Origin: Andrena cerasifolii
Lineage: Eukaryota > Arthropoda > Insecta > Hymenoptera > Andrenidae
DNA: 64,000 bases
Direction of reading: 5' to 3'
Assembly: GCF_050908995.1 (NCBI RefSeq)
Contig: NC_135119.1
Location: 20,241,001 to 20,305,000 of the forward strand
Positions 51,901-61,300 of this stretch are shown piece by piece. The notes beneath the pieces were generated by a model. That model was not told where the DNA came from. It saw nothing but the letters and a program-made list of their open reading frames with translations, and searched no databases. Each line of letters opens with the position of its first letter. Within the stretch, counting starts at the first letter, position 1. The position numbers and the translations under genes were made by a program.

Positions 51901-54008
51901 GATGAAAATGTTGACGCGAGTATCGCAGAGATGAAAACTATGCCTGGGAAACTAGAAGCGGCTGACAGCAATGAATCGATTCAGAAACAAGGGTCAGTGT
52001 CAACGAAATCCTCGACGAAAAGCGTAAGTTCTAGGTCGACGAGGTCTAAAGTCGATATGAAGGAGGCGATAGAAATTGACAGGGAAAATGATAAGGATAA
52101 AGTCATTGAACAGCATGTGAATAACGAAAATGCCCACGATGACGCTGATGTGGTGCAGTCACCAGCGCCAAGAACTGGTAAGAGAAATTAAATGGTAAAC
52201 AGAACGGTCAATACCATTATAATTTATTCTGCAGAAACTCAGGACGTTACTATCGTTGAAATATTCGCGCACCATAACTACGATCTTCGTAGATTAATAA
52301 ATTTATTACCACGACATATATAAATACTGAGAATTTGCTTCTGTTATAAAGCATGGTGACCTGTTACTGTTTTCATTTCGCAGGGAAAATGTCGAAGATG
52401 TTTAAAGGCAAAAGGCAGCAGGCTGTGGAGAATGGTACAAAGGCAACTAGTAGTGTAAATCATAAACCTAAGGTACACAAATTACGGTTCACGTTTATCG
52501 TACAGGCTGACTCAAAGTTATTGTTCAAAATGAAACATGTAGATTCTTTATACCAAAAGAAAGATAGAGGTCTCTTACCGTTTTGTAATCCGTGGTTTCG
52601 TTGCCACTGTAAACGCGATTGGAATTCAGGAGACCCGCTTAGGGGTCGTCCTTAAATTACGTAAGGGTAATTTTAGCGATTTCGTACTCCCTCCCTCCCC
52701 AAGGAAAAGAATTCGTAAGATTTAATATTGCAACTCCCTCCTTACGTAATACTTTCTACACTTAATTTTTTCAGTTATTAAAATTCTGTTGAAGGTTTAT
52801 ATAATTCATTTAACTCGGTTTCGTGAAATTTAAACTGAAACTACTTTTCTGGAACATTAATGATAGAATTTGTATTTATTGAAAATTAGGTTGAAAAATA
52901 TTACGTAAGACGCTACCTGACTCCCCTCTCATCTCTGTAAGAAAATGTAAGAAATTCGTGATTCCCTCCCCCCCCCCAAAAGCCTTACGTAATTTAAGGA
53001 CCACCCCTTACTGCGTGCGCTATTTAAATGCCTAATAACGACACGCGCACTTATACGCGAGAACAGTAAATTTAATTTCTATATTTTCTATAATTTAACT
53101 AATTTTCCTATGCTTCTCATATGCTTGCCCTACATTTGCGATTTATTCTACAGTTTGAAATAATATTCCAGATTTAGTTCTATCAGCTTACAATTTGATT
53201 TACATAACGTGCGCTGAGACATGAATTCTTAAACTTCGAATAGCTGATATTTAAAAATGAAGCTTCAAATTGTAGAACGATTTCGTACTTTCCGATTGAT
53301 ATTAACGCGAATATTTTGCATATTTCGATTTGACTCGTTATTTCGCGACTTCTTGTACACTACCGTCGAGGACCGAGTTCCTGATCAGAACCCAATTCCT
53401 GATCAGTTTAGGAAAATAATCCAAAATAATAAGCTTATTATGATACAAATTTATTCCAAAAAATTACTAAATAATTATGAAGTATTTTGAAATTTATACG
53501 CAAAATTTGATAGCTCATAGTAAAACGTGCGAATGTGATCAGAAACTGCTTTGCATTTTTCACTTTCAAAGTTAAATTATAAAATAATTATTATTACGTG
53601 TGCACTTTTTTTAAATGCCAAATTAAAGATAAAACATAGATTTGCTGAAATAACAAAAAATCTTTTAAATTTTGTTAAATTTTCCCTTTACACGTTTAAA
53701 AACCCGCTGTAGTTACTCTTAAGTGATCAGGAACTGGATCCTTGACGGTACCGTCGACAATTTTGGAAGCACTCTACGACACGATATGATATTAAAATGT
53801 TTGGGTGTCAAAGACACTGCAATCGCCACTAAAAGCGTTAACTTCGGAATTAGAAAAATATTTCTTATACGACGTGATTTTAAGGACGATCAGCAAGTGG
53901 TTCCAAACTTTTCGCCGGTATTATTCTACACACACAAAGCAGCAGTCAATTTTCCTTAATAAATGTACCGTGTCTTGATTCCAGTCGAAAACGTGTGCCA
54001 TCCTGTGA
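37000..54008 (+). CDS. RPGR: RPGR: RCC1-propeller ciliary GTPase-regulator protein
   Basis: Twelve coding exons keep frame at every join: 37000-37030, 43456-43581, 46098-46190, 46861-46923, 48407-48730, 49656-49808, 50273-50437, 50658-50779, 50885-50956, 51112-52177, 52384-52472 and 53985-54008, giving 775 aa. Residues about 10-377 form a seven-bladed RCC1 propeller with repeats such as FGSNDWGQLGLG, WGSNLEGQLGL, GSNSSGQLGLG and GDGRHGKLGLE, plus CGDEHSAV and CGGCHTILVA. These closely parallel vertebrate RPGR. Residues about 384-739 (one large exon) are a Glu/Asn/Lys/Ser/Thr-rich disordered region with a PPPKPPRLKP motif. A basic segment (KMSKMFKGKRQQ) follows, and the protein ends SKTCAIL, a CaaX box whose final Leu predicts geranylgeranylation. 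RPGR acts at the ciliary transition zone. Exon 1 (MGLSDLETIP) was chosen because it gives MGLSDLETIPETGAVFTIG, like the vertebrate start, and has the right phase. Start and last exon are inferred; the middle is very secure. Confidence 0.92.
37362..37882. mobile_element. Complex foldback element with repeated and inverted units
   Basis: The outer ends are TAGGGCGGAGCGG and CGCTACGCCCTA. Inside, a unit marked by GTTGGCCTGGGTGCGGGATA and CTCCTAAAAATGAT occurs from about 37394, again from about 37550, and in part from 37680. It then returns inverted from about 37728 to 37870 (ATCATTTTTAGGAG, ... TATCCCGCATTTAGGCCAAC). TATATAGGCGAAATTT near 37520 is inverted at about 37850-37867. It looks like a foldback transposon with an internal tandem duplication or two nested copies. 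Confidence 0.75.
40316..40462. repeat. Weak inverted repeat
   Basis: GGAGGGGCTGAAATCAGGTTCAAT at the left has partial inverted matches at ATTGAACCTGATTGCG and AGCCCCCCTCTT on the right. It could be a decayed small element. No duplication was seen. Confidence 0.3.
41784..42066. mobile_element. piggyBac-like MITE (CGGCGGGAGGCGC ends), copy 2
   Basis: TTAA at 41784-41787 and 42063-42066 bounds an element with ends CTCGGCGGGAGGCGC and GCGCCTCCCGCGGGG. It aligns nearly base for base with 17919-18203, with a few small insertions, deletions and substitutions. It lies in RPGR intron 1. Confidence 0.85.
43582..46097 (+). other. Intron 2 of RPGR
   Basis: A 2.5-kb AT-rich intron. Its distal part contains the MITE at 45413-45854. 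No other gene or RNA was seen. Confidence 0.6.
45413..45854. mobile_element. MITE with TACCCTAGTAGTAC ends, internally repetitive
   Basis: Starts TACCCTAGTAGTAC and ends GTGCTACTAGGGTA, related to the 91-bp element at 33516-33606. The 440-bp interior is very AT-rich and made of degenerate units of about 60 bp, each with TCCAAATAT, ATATTTATTTAATATTAGAA and a T-run. It is non-coding and lies in RPGR intron 2. Confidence 0.75.
46390..46775. repeat. Minisatellite, 35-bp unit, about 11 copies
   Basis: CCTAG recurs at exactly 35-bp steps (46404, 46439, 46474 and so on to 46754). Each unit reads CCTAGTCACTTTAAATTC and continues with TCTAAATTT and AGAAATT; variants differ mainly at TC/TT and AAG/CAG. 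There are no length differences between units. It lies in RPGR intron 3, and the AGAAATT parts resemble the bases just upstream. Confidence 0.95.
46924..48406 (+). other. Intron 4 of RPGR
   Basis: A 1.5-kb intron between the short exon encoding HVACGRAHTLICT and the large exon encoding propeller blades. It is AT-rich and I see no element or gene in it. Confidence 0.6.
48854..49328. mobile_element. Foldback MITE of the GGCCGTGGGGTTTT family, copy 2
   Basis: The outer ends ACAAGGGGAGGACACCAT and ATGGTGTCCTCTCCCCTTGT form an inverted pair that is better kept here than in copy 1 (13190-13613). The inner arms pair over GTGGCCGTGGGGTTTTA / TAAAACCCCACGGCCAC, and GGGGGATTCCCCTCTG / CAGAAGGGAATTCCCC folds again. 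It is 475 bp long, non-coding, and sits in RPGR intron 5. Confidence 0.85.
52639..53010. mobile_element. MITE with AGGGGTCGTCCTTAAATTAC ends
   Basis: TTAGGGGTCGTCCTTAAATT at the left and AATTTAAGGACCACCCCTTA at the right form an inverted pair of nearly 30 bp, with further matches inward around TTACGTAA and the CCCTCCC blocks. Similar ends are widespread in arthropod genomes, as far as I recall. It is 372 bp, non-coding, and lies in RPGR intron 11. Reading on from exon 11 without splicing would run into this element and stop at its edge. Confidence 0.8.
53361..53750. repeat. Inverted repeat pair in RPGR intron 11
   Basis: TACCGTCGAGGACCGAGTTC followed by CTGATCAG at the left is mirrored by GATCAGGAACTGGATCCTTG and ACGGTA at the right. 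The ends read TACCGTC / GACGGTA. The 390-bp span is otherwise AT-rich and probably another MITE. Confidence 0.5.
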
Positions 54009-54786
54009 TCAAGGAGCCTCCAAAGATGTATTGTATTCCATTACATTTTTTATATGTGCGTGATAAGTGTATAATCGGGACCAAGGAACGGAGGAACGAT
54101 TTTATTTATAAGTCAAAATACCCCCTCTTTCCATTATCCATAAAATTGTACCGTGCATACAACTTTCTAGGACAGTTGCGTTCTGATTATCATCTATTTC
54201 TCCTAATTTCCATAAAATAATTCTGGTTAAAAAAAAAATAGGATACCTCGACGCGATGGAAAAATTCTCACGATGCATTTTACTTTAAACCTACTTGTAA
54301 ATACAAGACAAACTGTGCATGCAACAGGGAGTGTGGTTTTACGCAAAGGACTGAGCTCGACATGGAGATAAAGGAGATTAGACGTACATAACTGTAGCCT
54401 GAATAAAATTACCGTTAATTACAGCGACGACAGTTTGCGAGGCCTTTTGTTTATAAATTGTAAACAATTCGGGGCATTCTTTTGTATAATCGCTATGTAT
54501 AAATAAAGGTGAATAGTGGGAATCCTGGTGAAGACTAATATTCTCGAGTTATTCAGAAAACACAGCAATAAAGTAGCAACCTTATAATAGGACAATAATA
54601 ATATAAATAGAAGGGATGGAAGGAAAGAATTAATGCAATGAATAAATGTAATTTAAACCCGATGTGTGAAACCCGTAATATATTTAATTATTAACCTGCT
54701 ATAAGAAACAATTATTTCCAAGTCCGGATGGAGTTTCGAAGGACAACGTAAAGTTATTAAACCACGAGAGACGGGCTTCCACAGTG
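54009..54786. other. Tail-to-tail spacer between RPGR and the yellow gene
   Basis: 778 bp separate the RPGR stop (54008) from the yellow stop on the other strand (54787). AATAAA hexamers on the plus strand near 54412 and 54502 could end RPGR transcripts, and TTTATT near 54098 could serve the minus strand. The 3' UTRs might therefore overlap. No other gene is seen. Confidence 0.45.
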
Positions 54787-57700
54787 TCAAGCATTTTTCT
54801 TGCAGAGAGCCGTCAGCGAATCAAGATTTGCCGCCATGAGGAAGTAGTTGCACTGTTTCAGGTCGTACCGGGAGAATAAAAATTGTGGTAAATTGTCGGA
54901 CAACACGTATAACTTATTGGTCGATCGGTCGATGGACAGGTCGTTGGGAAATACCATGGTCGTGTTGTCTTGAGCTACAAGTTCTGGAAAAAAGAAGCGA
55001 CAATTGGACGTTAATATGGCGAAGTATTGTATTCTGTGCTGGATGCCCGCAAGATTTCTTAGAACACCGTTACATCACAATTGATCAGTGTTATGCAAAG
55101 TATCTTTGAAAGAATGAACGATGAATACAAAGAAACTTGAATTTAGAATGTAAAGAAGCGGTAAAAACAGATGTGAATTTATGATGACACCTGGATGATA
55201 AGGCGGCAGATATTCAATTATTTCACATTAATAAAATGCGAAAGGGTGGAGCACAGGAATATGGAAATATGTATGTGCAAATGAATATTCTTCGAATCTC
55301 GCAACACTACTTGGTAATTGTGGAGAAAAACTTTTCCGATCGACGATCTTGAATCATTTTATATAAATGGAACACACGAAATTGATATTTGATGAATTTC
55401 GACGATGTAATATTGAGAATAACTTCCAACTCCACTGGTGTAATGAAGGATTATTATTATTATTCAAAATGTAGGTGCAAATGAATAATTATCGCCTTTG
55501 TCAATATTTTATACTGCTGAAATATAAATGGATGAAGTTCGAAACGTAAGAGCGAATGAAAAAGGTTCTTTTAAAAGCTGTTCCTAATTCTGATTACCGC
55601 AAGTAAATTCTAAGAGCAAGGAGGCTCGATTAATTTATTAGCATCTACTTACTGAAAGTATCTGGATTCAAATCTTCACTGGTGTCCCAACAAGCTATTC
55701 CATTCTTGTTAACTTGAGTGAAATAATCGATACCAGTCATCTCATCGATCAGAGACGATGGTCCCTGTGTCTGGGGGCCCTTGACCCCCTCGACATGGAA
55801 CGCATAATAATCGCTGGCCTTCTTCAATGTGGAGTCCTGCAAAACCTCTGTAGACACTGAAAATTCAGTGATGCCTGACATCGAGTGGAAATACAAAGTT
55901 TTGTATCCATCGGTTCTTGGTGCCGACAACGACATTCCGAAAACACCGTCAGTCCATTGGAAGTTGCGACCACTGATGTTGTAATTGCCTAAAAATGAAT
56001 TCCCATGAATTTCTTCAGTAGTAAATAATAATCGACTTCACTGAAAATTGTCACGTGAAATTAAAGAGAAACTTTTTTTCGAACGAGGTGAATCTTGTAA
56101 AATTTTATCTTTTGTACGATCGATGCTTTTGGATATCTTGACATGCTCTCCTCAAGTACTGCACTATTTATGAAGACTTGAAGTCCTGACGACTTAGAGA
56201 GAAACGTCCACGAGGCAAGGATATTAAAAATATAAACTTTAAATTGAAATTACATTATACGAAAATTCACGAAATTCTGAATTAAATTATGAACGATGCT
56301 AAGCTATTCTAAGTAAAGCACATTTCGTTTTAAATATTTGCAGCTGGAGCCATTGGAAGTGTATAATTTCAGATGACATTTTCTGATGTCTCAAACTGTA
56401 TTTATAATAAAACGAGCAAGTAAATGGAATAGATGTATGCGCAGATTGTAGAAGGTACACACAGAAAGGAGAAAAGAACTTTGGAATATGTGTCTCGTCG
56501 AATGTTAAAAAAAAAATAAAAATTTCAAAGCATTTTGTATAACTTAATAGTAATAAATAATTACACTGTGTATTATAAAAGTGTATCATTCTCACATGTT
56601 CTCTTTTTACGTTTTACTTGTAGCTATCAATGATATGAAATGAGGATCTCTTGAAAGTAAAACATCTTACCATGAAGCGGGTCAAAGTGGAAGAAATTGT
56701 GCGTGATTCGCCATGAATCGTTCTTAGCCCAACTATAAACCACCATACCGTATCCGCCCAAATCCGATGTATAAAGGTATGCATCATCGCAATTATTCGG
56801 ATCGACATCAACGACTAAGTCAGCGAAGAAGGAATTATCAGTGGCATCTGAATCTTTCAGAGTGTAAACTCTAAGTATCTGCAGCGATAAAATAATAAAC
56901 AATAGACATGTAGGTGTACCGTTAAATAGATGAGAAAATTGAGCACAATGCGACTTAGTTTCTAACTACGTATTTATTAGTTGGAGCCTTGATGGAACAA
57001 GGGAAATGGAATAAAATTCAGGGCAAATAAAAAGGTATTAATTAGACAAGAAAATTTCTTACGTTACCTGATCGGTTTTCAGATCGATCACAATGATTCT
57101 TATTGGTTGCACGACAGTGGTATTGCCTAGAATATCATCGATACCAGTATCGACGCCCCAAAGTCGACCACAAGCATCGGATCTAACACGGAAAATACTC
57201 ACAATACCATCTGCGTAAGCTTTGTTAGTTTCCCAGCTAGGATAAGGAGTCAATTTCGGGGAGTCTGTGTGAAAACGATATTCATTAATCGTACGATTGA
57301 CGAAACGATCAAATATTGTATTTTAATATCATCCTGATTTCACACTACACTAACTTAACACTAGTACCCCTACACAGAGTGTCCGAAAAATGAGGAACAA
57401 TCCCGAACATGCAGTATCCTGATGCAAGAAGACATCGAAAAGTCCTTTACCGTTTTGGAATCCGAGGCTTCGTTCTCGAGATATTAACAGTTGAATATTA
57501 GCGGTGGAACTTCCGGGCCGCGCGGTTTAAAGCCGAAACAGCTGAGCGCGGAGTAGTGACTCATCGCACACTACCGCGCGCTCAGCTGTTTCGGCTTTAA
57601 ACCGCGCGGTCCGGAAGTTCCACCGCTAATATTCAACTGTTAATATCTCGAGAACGAAGCCTCGGATCCCAAAACGGTAAAGGACTTTCCAAATCTATTT

Positions 57701-58395
57701 TTTTATAGCAAAATTTTTAGTTAACTTAGTTAACTTATATAGATTAACAAACATCTTTAAAAAATGATTGTTGAGGAACTTGTAATATTGTTTCTACTAA
57801 TGGTAGTATTATATTTAACTGTATTACTAGTTGTACGTATATCATAGTAGTAGCATATCATGAAAATTGTTTACTCCTCCAAATATTTCACTTATAATGT
57901 GTGCATATTAAATCTGTATGATTTCGATATTCATATGTTTATATTTTACATCGCAATAAAGTTTCCATAAATGTGCTTTTAAGTCACGATTCTTTGTTCT
58001 TTAAATTGACTTTAGGTATCCAATCTTGACGAATATAGGGGTTGCTATTGTGTCATATGGGAATCTTAGAAATCATTTAAATTAGAGTCAAACTTTGCGA
58101 TTTCCGCCTACGTACTCGATTTGTCATCCTTTGAGACATAATTCAGATTCGACGCCACGCCGTTCTTCCATCGTGGCACAGTGATAAATACTTTATCCTC
58201 CCAAATATGCAGGCCAAGAGGCATATTATTTTCTGGAATGTAATTTCCACTAGAACATAACTCATCGCGGTAACTCTGATTTGGAAAGTTGAAGTCGACG
58301 ACGTCCCAAGAGTAAACTGTTTCAAATTCGTGGCTGTTTGCCAAGCAGGCAAACGCGATCAGTAAGAGCCACCACATCGCTGGAAAAATGGCCAT
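54787..58395 (-). CDS. Yellow/major royal jelly protein family, secreted
   Basis: Five exons on the minus strand keep frame: 58116-58395, 57068-57264, 56671-56878, 55653-55988 and 54787-54983, giving 405 aa, a normal length for the family. The N-terminus carries a signal peptide (core WWLLLIAFACLA) followed by FETVYSWDVVDFNFPN. Family landmarks run in order: NMPLGLHIWEDKVFITVPRW, DACGRLWGVDTG, NCDDAYLYTSDLGGYGMVVY, NFQWTDGVFGMSLS, DYFTQVNKNGIACWDT and VFPNDLSIDRSTNKLYVLSD. The family includes insect yellow proteins, linked to pigment and dopachrome chemistry, and the bee royal jelly proteins. Intact frame and good splice sites suggest a working gene. The subfamily cannot be fixed by eye; it reads more like a yellow protein than a true royal jelly protein. 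It stands alone here, with no second family member in the window. Confidence 0.93.
57265..58115 (-). other. Intron 1 of the yellow-family gene
   Basis: An 851-bp intron with donor GTACGT and acceptor CACACAG. About 250 bp of it is a near-perfect palindrome (57438-57690). The rest is AT-rich. Confidence 0.8.
57438..57690. mobile_element. Near-perfect palindrome, probable foldback element
   Basis: The left arm runs from GAAAAGTCCTTTACCGTTTT through TTCTCGAGATATTAACAGTT and GCGCGGTTTAAAGCCGAAAC to GCTGAGCGCG. The right arm returns all of this reversed, with only a few mismatches, to AAAACGGTAAAGGACTTTCC. The loop is about ten bases. The left flank reads GAGTGTCCGAAAAATGAGGA, which may be part of a larger element end. 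The arms are GC-rich against an AT-rich intron. Confidence 0.85.
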
Positions 58396-61300
58396 GTTAA
58401 TACTGGAACAATATTTCGAGCAGCAAATAAAGATATTTGTGCTAAAAATATTCCTGAAAGTCCACGAATATTAAGTTTTATTCGATTATTACAAAAAATT
58501 ATTTGATTTATTTGTATTCATTAAAAGACTTTTCTTTGAAAAATTTCAGTGGTTGCATCGATCCTTTTCAATCCCCCGCATGCTATATATTTTACTACGC
58601 AACGTATTGTCAATGGTATATTCGTTTAAGAATTAAAATGATACAGCCATATACGTATTTCAGGTTTTGACATACTCTACTTTCTCTTTCGTGCAAGTGT
58701 TTTCACAATCTCCATACATTTTTAATTTGAATATTCTAACATCTACCGCTGCAATACAATTACATCAGAAGCGGTTCGGATGATCCCATCAATAATTCAT
58801 AAACATATTAATAATCATGCATTAGATTAAGTTCCCTTCTACGATGTTTCTTTTAAATTCCAATCTATAATTTTTTAAATAAAATTTGTGAGGTGGATGT
58901 TAATGAATCGAAATTTTTTCAATAATTTTTTCAATACGAAGCACTTTATATAATCCAATGAAAATTGTTTATTTTCTTAACTGATTATTAATATAAATAA
59001 ATGTGAAGCAGTACACATCTTCAGATAGTTTTAATTGTACCTTATTATTGTTTTAAGTAAGATATATTTACGTATAAGGGCAGAGAACGTTCAGAATATT
59101 TAATTAGTCTGACAAAGAGTACCTTTCAAATTATAAATATTATGTCAAGAAAGCCGAACCCCTTGGAGAATAAAATAAGTAAATAATTGAGTGTACCACT
59201 ACATACGCTAAAATAAAACGCACGATAAACACAATAACGTAAGCGAGGGCATTTTAAGTGTGCCATTCCTGTTTTACTTTTAAGTAGCCATCAATACTTT
59301 TAAACGTGTTGCGAAAGATTCTGTCTGATGCCCTGAGGACGTAACTGTACTGTACTCTGTGGCAAACGTTCGCAGGCTCGATTGAACACATTAAAATACT
59401 CATCAAATCGTTATTTACATTTTTTAAATAATTTCCCTTGCAAATATTTTTACTCTTAACAATATTCTTATAGTTGATATTTCTACTTTTAATCAAAGAA
59501 TATTAATTAGTACATTGATTAAGCAAAATATTCCCTTAAAAAATCTCTTAAAAAAAACAGAATTCTATTTTCTGTCTGCGAAATGTTATAACATATGTCA
59601 AAGTCGATATTACGAATAAATATATTCACAAACAAATATAGATATTATTCTTTTAATTTTTATTCTGTATCCCTTAGAACATAAAGAACCAACCAACAAG
59701 AAAAAATAAGAAAGTCTGTAGTAATAAGTAATGTGCCATATTTTGATCGCTACAGTGTCATGAAATATCGATAAGAACCACGAAAGACGACACCAATGGA
59801 AGAATAAAAAAACACCACCTCGATTTTATTACAACTCCAAGAACAAAGTAATAAAAAGTAATAATTCCTTTAATTACTCCACTTCGTAATAAAGCAGAAA
59901 GAAAACGAAAATAAGGTAACTGGCCAACTATGATTAGAATACTACTGCATGGTTTCGCGTTAGGGTGCCATTAAACAAAGATTGATGGCAGAAAACAACC
60001 GTAATCAAGGATACCAGTTCACGATTTTTGTTATCCCATTTAAGCTGAGGTCAAGAAATTCTGTTTGATATTATTAATGACACTGTATTCAGACATCTGC
60101 TTGCTGTTACTTCGCTATTAAATTCGGTGGTACTTTGATGCCACTTATTATTTCGCTACACCGACTCACCTTGGCTTGAAAATTCGGCTTCGTGTGTTCG
60201 ACTGAGTGAGCCCACCGTAGTGATCGAGGAAGAGTCAAGAACTGAGGCTGGTTAATGGTAATGTATCCGCAGAGACAGTAGTAGTATTCGTTGCTCGTAC
60301 TCGAGGAACGAATTGGCCTTCCGCTGAAACAGTCCAAGCCAGAGTGTCGCTATAGTTCATGGTGGTATAATACTATATGCACAGTGAAATCTCCAAACGT
60401 CTGCCCACGAGGTAGATACAATTAAAACGGTCGTCGAAAGTAGAAGTCCCTGTTTCGTTCCGCTGTTTTACATAATTCTCCCTACCACTAAAACTGAAAT
60501 CTACGATGACACTTACATTTATCGTAAACTGCAGGATTTTAACAATACGCTGTTGATTGAAAGCGCGCTCAATCATTGAGCCGTCTTTTCCTTACGCGAA
60601 TATCATCACAGCCTTGAGTGGGCGGTACGAAACGGTAATTTAGTACTTTTGTAAAATTAAAAATTGAACGACGATGCACGAAAATGCTCAGGTTCGAAAT
60701 GAAATAATTGAGAAAAATTTGCATAATAATTTCTATGTTGGACATACAATTGGACGATATATATACAATTCTAAAATTTCAATGTTTGAATATAAATTAT
60801 ATTCTTTCGGGAAACGAATTTTTTAAATATAGTACACTTGATAAGAAGGGGAGTAAAAGAATTTACCTGCGCTTCAGGGTTAGCGTTATGTAAAGTGTTG
60901 AACCCTCGATGTGCTGAAACAGTTGAAACATCACTACATAGGTAATATGCGGTTTAAAGAGCTCCATCCGGTAAACGGAAATGCATTCAATAGCGCATTT
61001 CAAGCATAACATTTTGCACACGCAACGCTTCGTCGTGAATGAACACGTAATTTTCAACAACAACTCGTAATCATAATGAACATGTTTATGCGAACGTAAT
61101 TAATTTCAGTGCCTCTGGAGATACAGGTGACATTTTGATATAGGTACATGCATATGCTGCATTGTGCCATCGAATTTTCATCCTTGTAAATAGAGAGGGA
61201 TAAAAGTTTAATAAAGCTACTTTTACCATGCAATATGGTAGTTTTTGTACTATTTTATATGTACAAGCATGGTTTAAATTTTCTTGAATTTTTATCCGGA

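Noticed and set aside
51120..51971. 283-codon open frame on the minus strand
   Set aside because: It is the antisense shadow of the low-complexity acidic RPGR exon 10. Its Ser/Leu/Phe-rich content is what Glu/Asn/Lys/Ser codons give on the other strand.
52384..52655. RPGR ending at the stop at 52653-52655, inside the MITE
   Set aside because: The end would be transposon-derived, while the GT donor at 52473 and the in-phase exon encoding SKTCAIL give a conserved CaaX end.
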